Positions 32,293-39,722 of a stretch of DNA of 39,722 nt are shown here, piece by piece. A model generated the notes under the pieces. The model saw nothing but the letters and a program-made list of their open reading frames with translations, ran no database searches and was not told the origin of the DNA. The position numbers and the translations under genes are program-made. Each line of letters begins with the position of its first letter. Position 1 is the first letter of the stretch. This stretch comes from B33-G16 sp046498285 (GTDB lineage: Bacteria; Desulfobacterota; DSM-4660; Desulfatiglandales; B25-G16): positions 1 through 39,722 of the forward strand of contig JAWOBA010000028.1 in NCBI GenBank assembly GCA_046498285.1, in the 5' to 3' direction.

Positions 32293-32781
32293 TTATGAAA
32301 ATCTTTTAAAAAGATTATTCATATCTTTTTTTACCCTATCTGGCACTAGATAAAGGTCTTTATCTGATAAAATGGCGAATGTGGCCTCTGCCTTGACTAA
32401 TATATTTTTATCTTCACCGTAGATCAATCCCTTGGCCTTGCATAGGCGCTTTCTTTCCCCTTCTAAAATGGTGCCCTGAACGGTCAACAATCTATGCAAT
32501 GGAACAGGATTTTTGTACTTTATCATTATACTTCTTGTTACAAAGAAGACTCTCTTGAAATAAATCATAGCCCATGACATGATTTCATCTAAAAGAGTTG
32601 ACACTATCCCTCCATGCGCCATATTTTCCCATCCTTCAAAGTTTTTGCCGAGGGTAATATCGGAACAAACATATTCCCCTTTTTTGTAAAAACTAAGATT
32701 AAGTCCTATTGGATTTGCAGTTCCACAAGCAAAACAATTATATCCATGCAATTTAGGAATGCTCTCAATAGTTTTATCCAT
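32293..32781 (-). CDS. PaaI-type hotdog thioesterase
   Basis: The 162-aa protein has the hotdog-fold signature of the PaaI/4HBT group: GYNCFACGTANPIGLNL, then MAHGGIVSTLLDEIMSWA, which carries the HGG loop and the Asp/Glu pair, and VTRSIMIKYKNPVPL. Such enzymes hydrolyse acyl-CoA thioesters; the substrate is not identifiable. A C-x2-C pair near the N-terminus may be structural. The ATG lies 1 nt after the prmA stop, so it is translationally coupled. Confidence 0.85.
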   Translation of the reverse strand: MDKTIESIPKLHGYNCFACGTANPIGLNLSFYKKGEYVCSDITLGKNFEGWENMAHGGIVSTLLDEIMSWAMIYFKRVFFVTRSIMIKYKNPVPLHRLLTVQGTILEGERKRLCKAKGLIYGEDKNILVKAEATFAILSDKDLYLVPDRVKKDMNNLFKRFS

Positions 32782-32782
32782 C

Positions 32783-33637
32783 TTATGATCCTTTTACTCT
32801 GCCAAGGATAGTGCGCCACACAATATCGTCGTTCCACTCACGCACAATTTCTACTGGATACCGGGCTAATTCCAACTTGATATCTTTTGCTTGGCTCCTC
32901 ATCAATCCAGAGAGAATAAAATATTTTTTCTCAATAAATCCTCCCTTTTTTATTAGCTTTCGGATAATATCAAAATGGATATTTGCTATAAGTAGATCAG
33001 AAGGAATGTCAAGAATGTCTTCTGCTAAAGCCTCTCTCACCTCAATACCCTGTTCTAATCCGTTCAGTTTTACATTGAGTATGGCTGTTTTTACTGCTAA
33101 AGGATTATTATCAACTGCCAAAACTTTTTCCGCTCCCAATAGGGCTGCCCCTATGGCAAGTATTCCTGTGCCTGTTCCAAGATCTAGTACCCTAAAAGAT
33201 GGTAATTTGTCAGGTATCTCTAATAAGGCCAATAACGACTCTCTTGTTGTTGGATGTAAGGAAGTACCAAAAACAACTCCAGGATTCAGTATCATCTTTA
33301 GCTCTTTGTCACCTTGCTGACGATTTTCCCATGGGGGGACAATCAAAAATCTAGATACCTTGCGTGATATAACCTTACCACCTAACCATTCTTCATAGGT
33401 AAAATGAAACTCATCAAGCAATCGTAATTTTTTATCCTTATCAACTACCCATTGAACAAGTCTCTTAGATGGCTGGGAAAAGAATAAAAAAGAACTGTCC
33501 TCTTCAGCCCAATTGCCTAAGAATTCTGGTCCCAAATAAGACTCTTTTTCCCTTTTTAGTGAGCCTTTAAGGTAGTAAATATAGAGATCTTGATAAGGGT
33601 TATGAGTGCTGATATGATCAAGATTGATAGCATTCAC
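32783..33637 (-). CDS. prmA: Ribosomal protein L11 methyltransferase
   Basis: The 284-aa protein has the PrmA layout: a variable N-terminal substrate-recognition domain (1-110) and a Rossmann methyltransferase domain with motif I VLDLGTGTGILAIGAALLGA, AVDNNPLAV, DLLIANIHFDII (the N-x-x-x motif for the methylated amine) and GGFIEKKYFILSGLM. It uses AdoMet to methylate L11. The start is a GTG. It heads a three-gene unit with the thioesterase and hydrolase. The N-terminal domain is divergent, so another protein target cannot be ruled out. Confidence 0.85.
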   Translation of the reverse strand: MNAINLDHISTHNPYQDLYIYYLKGSLKREKESYLGPEFLGNWAEEDSSFLFFSQPSKRLVQWVVDKDKKLRLLDEFHFTYEEWLGGKVISRKVSRFLIVPPWENRQQGDKELKMILNPGVVFGTSLHPTTRESLLALLEIPDKLPSFRVLDLGTGTGILAIGAALLGAEKVLAVDNNPLAVKTAILNVKLNGLEQGIEVREALAEDILDIPSDLLIANIHFDIIRKLIKKGGFIEKKYFILSGLMRSQAKDIKLELARYPVEIVREWNDDIVWRTILGRVKGS

Positions 33638-33897
33638 CTTTTTTCTTTAACCTTATTTTTCAGAAACAATTTTAATTATTACGCGAGTAAGACAGTAAGG
33701 CACCTATTTCAATTGTAAATTTTCAATTATTTGTGTGTCGGTGCCTTGTGGGTACGTGAACAGATAAGAAAAGATCACCTATGTGATGTTGTCATTTTTT
33801 ATTTCTATCCGCAAGTATATTTTATTGACATGGAAAAAGATTTTTCCTAATAAGATCATTAATTACGATATATGGAACTGTAGGAGGATTAGCAGAG

Positions 33898-34266
33898 TTG
33901 AGATCATTTGAAATAGTTTGCCCTTTCTGTGAAGACTTTTATCCCTTACCAGACAATTTTGATGAGATTTATAGATGCCGGTGCGGGGCTGTGTATACAG
34001 TAAGCTGGCACTCTAATATGGAAGATACTATGAACCAGTTGACACATTTCTTTTTGAAAGGCGAGGGCTTTTTAGGAAAGAGATCAAAAGATAATATTTT
34101 ATACCACGCAGTTGTTTATGAGGATATACAGGATCTCATAAGAATGAAATCAGAATATGAGTCAGTTAAGTATATCCGCAAGATCCAGAGGTTTGACCAA
34201 AATTACCCTCAAAAGGTTCGTCTTGTATGGTTGGGAAATTATATGATGGACCGTCTCTATTTTTGA
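33898..34266 (+). CDS. Small zinc-ribbon-like hypothetical protein (TTG start)
   Basis: The 122-aa protein starts at TTG, preceded by a strong TAGGAGG nine nt upstream; no better start is in frame. The first 35 residues have VCPFCEDFYPLPDNFDEIYR followed by CRCGAVYTV, a C-x2-C ... C-x-C set typical of a small zinc ribbon. The rest is helical and charged (ILYHAVVYEDIQDLIRMKSE) with a C-terminal RLVWLGNYMMDRLYF. I recognise no family. It stands alone between prmA (divergent) and a family 1 element. Confidence 0.7.
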   Translation: MRSFEIVCPFCEDFYPLPDNFDEIYRCRCGAVYTVSWHSNMEDTMNQLTHFFLKGEGFLGKRSKDNILYHAVVYEDIQDLIRMKSEYESVKYIRKIQRFDQNYPQKVRLVWLGNYMMDRLYF

Positions 34267-34373
34267 TTCTTTCGCTCCTTCTTTATTGTTTGATTATAAT
34301 TTTTACCGCCGATCTTTCCTGCCTCACCCATAAGTATGGGGATAGAGGCGGCTAATAGATTATTTCTCTTTGT

Positions 34374-34613
34374 GAGAGCTTTGCAGAACTCATATTTTTC
34401 TAAAGAGGGTCGACACTTCTTTCGTTTCCTCCGGGCCGGAGGCAAAGGCTCCCGGGCTGGTTTTTTCTGCAACGTATTCATGGAGGAGTCCGCCAGAGAT
34501 AAATCTTGCCCTCTCCGATCGGGAGGCTCTCCGAGCCGAAAGCCACCAGTCAATTCAGAAAAGTCTACCCTCTCTATTCGAAGTAAAAAAATGATCAGGT
34601 TTTACAAAGCTCT
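34374..34613. mobile_element. Family 1 inverted-repeat element, copy 6, diverged
   Basis: The ends GAGAGCTTTG and CAAAGCTCT carry a matching change at the same position (C to G at one end, G to C at the other), so terminal complementarity is kept. TTTGT repeats directly at both edges (34369-34373 and 34615-34619), the sixth position differing (C versus A), consistent with the 6-bp duplication of copies 3 and 5. The body is diverged from the consensus. It ends inside the stop codon of the trans-sulfuration gene. Confidence 0.8.
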
Positions 34614-35805
34614 ATTTGTAAGTATTGCCCGAAGAAGGGAGTATTTTTGCCGTATCTAACGCTCGATTAAAATCTTCGATAATATCTTCTGTTGCTTCTA
34701 TACCCACCGATAAGCGGATTAGAGCGTCTGAAATGCCCAGCGCTTGTAGATCCTTAGGAGACATACCGGAGTGTGAAGTGGTGACTGGCCTGGTAATGAG
34801 CGATTCTACTCCTCCGAGACTTGGGGCGCTTATTGGCAATGTTATGTTCTGGATAAAACGCGTCGCAGCTTGGATACCTCCTTTAAGCTCAAAACTCAAC
34901 ATGCCGCTAAATCCGTCAAACAATTCGCATGCCCGTTGGTGTCCGGGATGGTTTTCAAGCCCTGGGTAGTTAACTTTTTTAATTGCTGGGTGTTTTTCTA
35001 AAAACTTGGCAATCTTGAGGGTGCTTTCATTTTGATATTTTACCCTTACTGCCAGTGTCTTCAGGCCTCTATGGAGCAGAAAACAGGCGTGAGGGTCAAG
35101 CGAGCCACCAAGGTGGTTAAGCTTGTGTGTAACTTTTTCAATGAGATCGGCACGGCCTAGGATAGCACCTGCCACAATATCAGAATGACCATTAAGGTAT
35201 TTTGTGCAACTATGGAGTGAGAGATCAAAACCCCACTCAGGGGGTCGAAAATTTACCGGGCTTGAGAAAGTATTATCGATGATGGAAATAAGGCCATGTG
35301 CCTTGGTAAATTCGACGACAGCTTTGAGATCGGCAACCTGCAGGAGAGGGTTTGTCATACTTTCAACATATATTGCTTTGGTATTGGGTTTTAACTGTTT
35401 TTCCCAGGAGTCTGGATCATCGCCATTTATAAAATCATATGAAATTCCAAATGTTTCGAAATCTTTGGTGATAAAATCATGTGTTCCACCGTATAGACAC
35501 TCTTGTGCGAGCAAATGATCACCAGAAGAGAGAATACTTAAAAACGTTGTTGAAATTGCTGCCATGCCGCTTGCAGTTACAAGTGCTGCTTCAGCATTCT
35601 CTAATGCTGCTAATTTTTGATGAAGGGCGATATGATTCGGAGTATTGTTTAGGCGAATATATTTGAGATCGTGATAGCTGTTTGAGCCGATATATTCAAA
35701 TGTAGAAGATTGAAAAATAGGCATACTGACTGCACCACTGATGGGGGGGTCGGGTTCGCCAGCATGGATCAGTTTGGTTTCGAGATGTTTATACATTTTA
35801 GACAT
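34612..35805 (-). CDS. Trans-sulfuration PLP enzyme (cystathionine gamma-lyase/synthase family)
   Basis: A 397-aa Cys/Met metabolism PLP-dependent enzyme. Motifs: KLIHAGEPDPP and MPIFQSSTFEYIG at the start, SGMAAISTTFLSIL, YVESMTNPLL, IIDNTFSSP, the PLP lysine in SLHSCTKYLNGHSD, and GVESLITRPVTTSH with RLSVGIEATEDI near the end. Family members are cystathionine gamma-synthase, gamma- and beta-lyases, O-acetylhomoserine sulfhydrylase and methionine gamma-lyase; the sequence alone does not decide. The start is at MSKMYKHL because AAGGAG precedes it by 5 nt; an ATG 15 nt upstream is in frame. Its TAG stop is formed by the end of family 1 copy 6. Confidence 0.9.
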   Translation of the reverse strand: MSKMYKHLETKLIHAGEPDPPISGAVSMPIFQSSTFEYIGSNSYHDLKYIRLNNTPNHIALHQKLAALENAEAALVTASGMAAISTTFLSILSSGDHLLAQECLYGGTHDFITKDFETFGISYDFINGDDPDSWEKQLKPNTKAIYVESMTNPLLQVADLKAVVEFTKAHGLISIIDNTFSSPVNFRPPEWGFDLSLHSCTKYLNGHSDIVAGAILGRADLIEKVTHKLNHLGGSLDPHACFLLHRGLKTLAVRVKYQNESTLKIAKFLEKHPAIKKVNYPGLENHPGHQRACELFDGFSGMLSFELKGGIQAATRFIQNITLPISAPSLGGVESLITRPVTTSHSGMSPKDLQALGISDALIRLSVGIEATEDIIEDFNRALDTAKILPSSGNTYK

Positions 35806-35910
35806 GATTCTCCTTTTCAATTAACAGGTATAGTATAGTTGGGCATAAATTCTTTTTAAGTTAACAAGATGAATATGGTGATTGCAGACCGGGAAAGAAA
35901 TGAGCAATGA

Positions 35911-37097
35911 TCATATGTTTGCATAAACGTCTGATGCCGCCTTAAGGGCTCCGATCTTAATCTTAGCGCCTTCGGCATTCAGTATTGTCTCCAGGACAGA
36001 GAGAAATAGAAATACATTTTTCCTGCTGGAAGAATGTCCCATCAGGCCCACGCGCCAGATTTTGCCTTGTAGATCACCCAAGCCACCTCCTATTTCTATA
36101 CCAAAATCAGTGAGGAGTGCCTTACGCACTTTCATATCGTTTACCCCCTCAGGAATACAGACAGTATTCAAGGTTGATAGGCGTTCAGATTCGGGAACAA
36201 GCATAGTAAGGCCCATAGCCTCTATGCCGGCTACAAGCGCTCTATGATTCAATTGATGTCTGGCAAATCGGGCTTCAAGTCCCTCTTCTGCAATGATACG
36301 CAATGCCTCGCGGAGTGCATAGATCATGTTAATGGGTGCAGTGTGGTGATATTTTCTCTCAGATCCCCAATAGCTGCGAACCATACTCATGTCGAGATAC
36401 CAGCTCATTATGGGGTTTTTCCGCTTTTCAAGTGCTTTTATCGCGGCAGGGCCAAATGTAACAGGAGATAGCCCAGGGGGGCAGGATATGCATTTTTGTG
36501 TTCCACTATATGCGGCATCAATTCCCATATCATCAACAGCTACTTTCACTCCTCCAAGAGAGGTGACCATATCCACCAGAAAAAGGGCACCTGCTTCATG
36601 GGCGATTTGTCCAATGTTTTCAAGGGGCTGACAGACCCCTGTGGAGGTCTCAGCATGCACTAAGGCAAGAACTTTGGGGTTTTTTGATGGACTGCCTTTG
36701 CTACCGCCTCAGGATCTATAGTTCTGCCCCATTCGCCATCAACTTGTATAAGGCGACCGCCTAAGCGTCCAACAATATCGGCCATTCGTGATCCAAATAC
36801 GCCATTTACGCATACTACGACTTCTTCCCCTGGCTCTACTAAGTTGACCAAACAGGCTTCCATCCCTGCACTGCCTGTGCCGGAAACGGGTATGGTGAAT
36901 GCATTGTCTGTTTGGAATAGATATTTCAGCAAATCCTGTGTTTCATCCATGACAGAGAGAAAATATGGGTCTAAATGGCCAATGCATGGAGCTGACATAG
37001 CCTGTAACACCCGTGCGGGCACGTTACTGGGTCCAGGACCCATAAGTACACGATCACCTGGGTTGAGATCCTTGAAATCATTTATGTCAATATTCAT
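35911..37097 (-). pseudogene. Serine/alanine-glyoxylate aminotransferase, one-base frameshift
   Basis: Class V PLP aminotransferase in two frames. The N-terminal frame (37097 to 36660) has GDRVLMGPGPSNVPARVL, HLDPYFLSVMDE and GTGSAGMEACLVNLVEPGE; the C-terminal frame (to 35911) has HAETSTGV, FLVDMVTSLGGVKVAVDDMG and the PLP lysine in YSGTQKCISCPPGLSP. The break lies in CATC-A6-CCCC (about 36679-36689): one more A, or a -1 slip on AAA, restores KNPKVLALVHAETS and a normal protein of about 395 residues. All other motifs are intact, so this may be a homopolymer assembly error, a recent mutation or a slippage site. It follows the trans-sulfuration gene on the same strand but is upstream in transcription, with about 105 bp between. 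Confidence 0.85.
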
Positions 37098-37678
37098 TGA
37101 AGCCTCCTTATTCTTAGTTATAATACAATATGATTATTGCTTTAGGTGGTTACAAGTTTATAAAAAAAAGAAGATATTTCAAGAATGCTCAGGTTAGAAT
37201 CATGCGAATGATGCTGTGGACAGATCTTCACAAATCTGAGAAAGTAAGAGTGGTAACTGTGCTGAACGATTTACTTTAATTTTAGAATCTTTCTCTTGTT
37301 GGGGAAACATAGCAAAGGTGTGGTGAGAAATGTTAGAAAGCAACATTCACATAAAAATACCAGAATACTACAATTGCCTTGAATTACGCACACGATGAGA
37401 CATCGATATTATCGATCTAATTGAAATAGCTATTCAAGATTGCCCCTTACTCATGATCTCCTTTATATTTTGTGCAGATTGGTTGATCATTGTTCATACC
37501 TATAGTTTTAACGGTATGTCTTTCCAGGAGGTCTTTGATGTGTTGCTGTATTTTTCAGTCAACACCACCACCCTTTAGGACAAGGTATGAAATGGAGGAG
37601 GACAAAATCCTTCAGCGATCTTCAGTGAAAATATCTTCATAGAATATAAATACACCCGGGATAGAATATTATGGAATA
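37098..37678. other. Intergenic region without recognisable gene
   Basis: Nothing in this 580-bp stretch has a start, RBS and protein-like frame together. Short fragments such as an RBS-ATG with a 5-codon frame on the minus strand suggest decayed sequence. It should carry the promoter of the aminotransferase gene. Confidence 0.5.
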
Positions 37679-38674
37679 TTATGGATTTTCCGCCAAAAGT
37701 CTCTCAACGTTTGCTTTTTCTTTCAGTTTCTGAACATAGAGTTTTACATCTTCTTGGACCTTGTTTTGCTTGAGATATTTTCCAAGCCTGTCTTTGATGT
37801 TCTCAAAAGGGAGGGTACCTTCAGGTTTTTTATCGGTGACTTTAATAATGTGATATCCAAACTGAGTTTCAACAATATCACTAACTTCACCTGTTTTTAA
37901 AGCAAAAGACACCTCTTCAAAAGGTTTTACCATATTTCCTCTGCCAAAATAGCCTAAATCACCATTTTCAGCACTACTGGGGCATTGGGAAAACTCTTTG
38001 GCAAGCGCTGCAAAGTCCTCACCATTTTTAAGCTTATTCTGAATTTCTTGCATCTTTTTCTTTGACGTAGCTTTTTGTGATTCATTAGCCTGGGGATCAA
38101 TCTTGATCAGGATATGGCTGGCGCGCACCTGCTCAGGTTGTTTAAATAATGTTGGATCCTTTTCATAAAAGTCTTTGATTTCCTGGTCTGAAACCGTGGA
38201 ATTTTTTGCAACGTAGGTGCTAATAAATTGTTCGATGGCCAACCTTCGTTTAATCTGTGCCTTTAGAGTGGTCTCGGTGAGGTTCAGTGTGCTTAATGTA
38301 TTTTTGAATTCGGCTTCAGTAGGAAATTGTTTTTTCATTTTCATTATGTATTCATCAATTGTCCCCTTTTCGACCTTGATTGCCTTGTTTTGACTTTCCT
38401 GGTAGAGTAATTCAAAATCGATAAGACTTTCAAGGACTTCCTCTTTGATTTTTGGAATCTGGGAATCATTGAGTGACTTTCCCCTACTTAAAAACTCTTG
38501 CCGAATGCGATCTATCTCTCTGTCAAGCTCCTCCTGCGTGATCACTGACCCATTTACCACTGCAATTGCATCCGTTGAAGACTGGTTTTCTGATGCTAAT
38601 ACAAGCAATGAAATCGATGAAAAAATGAGGGCCACCATGAGCGCCCAAAACCATCTTCTGTGTTTTGCCTTCAT
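37679..38674 (-). CDS. Periplasmic peptidyl-prolyl isomerase (SurA/PrsA type)
   Basis: The 331-aa protein has an N-terminal signal or anchor (RRWFWALMVALIFSSISLLVLAS), a SurA_N-type helical chaperone domain (about 30-165: IAVVNGSVITQEELDREIDR ... LIDFELLYQES) and a single PpiC parvulin domain (about 183-275: VRASHILIK, FAALAKEFSQCPSSAENGDL, GYFGRG, VETQFGYHIIKV). It would assist folding of exported proteins in the periplasm. The region after LA-S has no lipobox Cys, so it is either cleaved after Ala or remains anchored. AAGGAG precedes the ATG by 7 nt. It stands alone, about 415 bp from the csp gene. Confidence 0.92.
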   Translation of the reverse strand: MKAKHRRWFWALMVALIFSSISLLVLASENQSSTDAIAVVNGSVITQEELDREIDRIRQEFLSRGKSLNDSQIPKIKEEVLESLIDFELLYQESQNKAIKVEKGTIDEYIMKMKKQFPTEAEFKNTLSTLNLTETTLKAQIKRRLAIEQFISTYVAKNSTVSDQEIKDFYEKDPTLFKQPEQVRASHILIKIDPQANESQKATSKKKMQEIQNKLKNGEDFAALAKEFSQCPSSAENGDLGYFGRGNMVKPFEEVSFALKTGEVSDIVETQFGYHIIKVTDKKPEGTLPFENIKDRLGKYLKQNKVQEDVKLYVQKLKEKANVERLLAENP

Positions 38675-39038
38675 TCAAATTTCTCCTTTCTGATGTTACC
38701 ACCATAACCTGGCCTAACACTTCGAATTTTGTTGCGAGAGCAAGCCCTATAAACTATACCTGTTCGTTTTTTCAACTCCGTGCAGTTCGATACGTCGATA
38801 GCAGGATTAGCTCCACTTTAATCGAATATAGCAACAAAGCCGAATCTTTAGCTTTGCCCGTATAATTACCTTTTATAGCCTTGAGGCAATCTGCCGAAAA
38901 CCTCAAAAACCTTTTTTGGGCCTGCTTTAGCAACCTCGCACGATAAATTACCTATGGAGATATTCATCATGATGCCCTGGTCGTTATAGAGTGTTCTGCG
39001 TGTTACATATCGTGGTGTGATTTCTCAATTATAATGTT

Positions 39039-39070
39039 AAGGGCATTCCATGCACGTATGGAATGCCCTT
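39039..39070 (-). terminator. Perfect 13-bp hairpin after the cold-shock gene
   Basis: AAGGGCATTCCAT and ATGGAATGCCCTT pair perfectly around GCACGT, 20 bp beyond the csp stop. The tail is only weakly U-rich (AACATTATAATT on the minus strand), so it is a terminator or a 3'-stabilising hairpin. The rest of 38675-39038 shows no gene. Confidence 0.65.
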
Positions 39071-39089
39071 GTTTCATTACGACAATGTG

Positions 39090-39290
39090 TTACACGACCG
39101 TGACATTTACTGCAGCAAGGCCTTTTTGCCCCTGCTCTATATCAAACGTAACCGCATCACCTTCATGAAGCGATTTGAAGCCGGTTGCATTAATTCCCGA
39201 GTGATGAACAAATACATCCGAACCATCTTGTTGCTCAATAAAGCCAAAGCCTTTTCGGTCATTAAACCATTTTACTGTTCCATTAGCCAT
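39090..39290 (-). CDS. Cold-shock protein, CspA family
   Basis: A 66-aa single cold-shock domain with RNP1 KGFGFIEQ (residues 13-20) and RNP2 VFVHHSGI (26-33). It binds single-stranded RNA and DNA and acts as an RNA chaperone. AAGGAGG precedes the ATG by 8 nt. The leader from the promoter at 39418 would be about 120 nt, the long 5' UTR typical of cold-shock genes. Confidence 0.95.
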   Translation of the reverse strand: MANGTVKWFNDRKGFGFIEQQDGSDVFVHHSGINATGFKSLHEGDAVTFDIEQGQKGLAAVNVTVV

Positions 39291-39408
39291 AGTGACATCC
39301 TCCTTTCAAATAAACTCTCATTTTTCCAAACTTCAGGATGTCACTTTTGGTAAATTGACCTTTCCCTCAGAACGAAATAAGCCTGCCATGAAAGACAAAC
39401 CTTTAATG

Positions 39409-39429
39409 ATACATTATATAATAATGTAT
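39409..39429. promoter_or_regulatory. Palindrome over the csp -10 region, candidate operator
   Basis: ATACATTAT and ATAATGTAT are perfect 9-bp arms around ATA. The palindrome covers the likely -10 box of the csp promoter, so a bound repressor would block transcription. Function is inference; AT-rich DNA gives such palindromes by chance more often. Confidence 0.45.
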
Positions 39430-39446
39430 TTTTGGATATAAATCAA
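39418..39446 (-). promoter_or_regulatory. Sigma-70-type promoter of the cold-shock gene
   Basis: The minus strand has TTGATT (39441-39446), 17 nt, then TATTAT (39418-39423), a good -35/-10 pair. It lies about 20 bp from the family 1 copy 7 end and gives a leader of about 120 nt before the csp ATG. Confidence 0.65.
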
Positions 39447-39467
39447 GAGATTTAATTGATATGAAGC

Positions 39468-39722
39468 GAGACCTTTGCATAACCCCTATTGATCTAAAGA
39501 CGATGGGCTTTTTTTCAGTTCCCTCCGGGGCGTAGGCCCTCCGGGCCGGAGGCCGAGGCTCTCGGGTTGGTCTTTTCAGCAACGTATCCATGGGGGAGTT
39601 TTGCCCTCTCCGAGCGGGAGGCTCTCCGAGCCGGAAGCCCTCCGCATTGCCCCGATAAATCGGGGCCTGCGGGTTCCCCCACTGATACGTTACGAAAAGA
39701 CACTACCCTTCTCTCCGAGCGG
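39468..39722 (-). mobile_element. Family 1 inverted-repeat element, copy 7, cut by the window end
   Basis: Starts GAGACCTTTGCATAACCCC and follows the long form of copy 4 through its extended GC-rich centre until the window ends. The right end and any target duplication are outside. It lies just upstream of the csp promoter. Confidence 0.9.

Noticed and set aside
36679..36690. Programmed -1 frameshift of the A-AAA-AAC type in the aminotransferase
   Set aside because: The AAAAAAC heptamer is not in the phase required for a tandem -1 slip (the zero frame is CAA-AAA-ACC), and no downstream hairpin was evident. A simple indel is the better explanation.
1..39722. CRISPR array, rRNA genes or replication origin
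   Set aside because: No regularly spaced direct repeats, no rRNA-like sequence and no DnaA-box cluster were seen.

Overview
The window looks like chromosomal DNA of an anaerobic bacterium, most probably of the Desulfobacterota (former Deltaproteobacteria). This is inferred from the gene set (a canonical proteobacterial DksA, omega followed by DnaJ, LarC, several sigma-54 promoters with an enhancer-binding activator, squalene synthase, many small Cys-rich proteins) and from the high load of short interspersed repeats. No rRNA is present to confirm it. Housekeeping genes are mostly intact, but the first 13 kb also contains decayed genes and mobile-DNA scars.

Layout. 1-2.5 kb: an IS110-family transposase, a repeat copy, and the remains of a response regulator and a SAP-like small protein. 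3.2-5.6 kb: a small Cys-rich protein, intact groEL and a broken groES. 6.6-12.3 kb: a sigma-54 activator with a degenerate receiver, followed by an operon of two small conserved proteins, a KamA-like protein lacking its radical SAM core, two D-Ala-D-Ala-ligase-like ATP-grasp enzymes and a GNAT acetyltransferase. 13-13.4 kb: an integrase remnant beside a tRNA-Pro(GGG). 13.9-18.8 kb: squalene synthase, a class A penicillin-binding protein and a ComM-like ATPase. 19.7-24.3 kb: rpoZ-dnaJ, dksA-larC and glgC. 24.9-33.6 kb: a TPR membrane protein, an RNase Z-like hydrolase, HD and TonB-like proteins, ppx-guaB-UPF0280, and prmA-thioesterase-hydrolase. 33.9-39.3 kb: a zinc-ribbon small protein, a trans-sulfuration PLP enzyme, a frameshifted serine/alanine-glyoxylate aminotransferase, a SurA/PrsA-type prolyl isomerase and a cold-shock protein.

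The most interesting signal is regulatory. Three -24/-12 (sigma-54) promoters lie within 5.7 kb: before the decayed response regulator (minus), before groES-groEL (minus) and before the ATP-grasp/GNAT operon (plus). At the last two, a palindromic 15-bp motif (AGAACT-N3-AGTTCT type) occurs twice upstream, with centres 133 bp apart in both cases and the nearer copy 55 or 56 bp from the -24 GG. The decayed promoter has a weaker version of the same layout (54 bp, 130 bp). The sigma-54 activator gene sits between the two good promoters, so this looks like a local sigma-54 regulon joining a chaperonin to an uncharacterised amino-acid or peptide ligase pathway. Two of its members (groES and the KamA-like gene) are damaged here.

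Two families of non-autonomous inverted-repeat elements are scattered through the window. Family 1 has seven copies with GAGACCTTTG ends; two carry perfect 6-bp target duplications. Family 2 has four copies with ends like TGATNGTTTCGTAAAAA.
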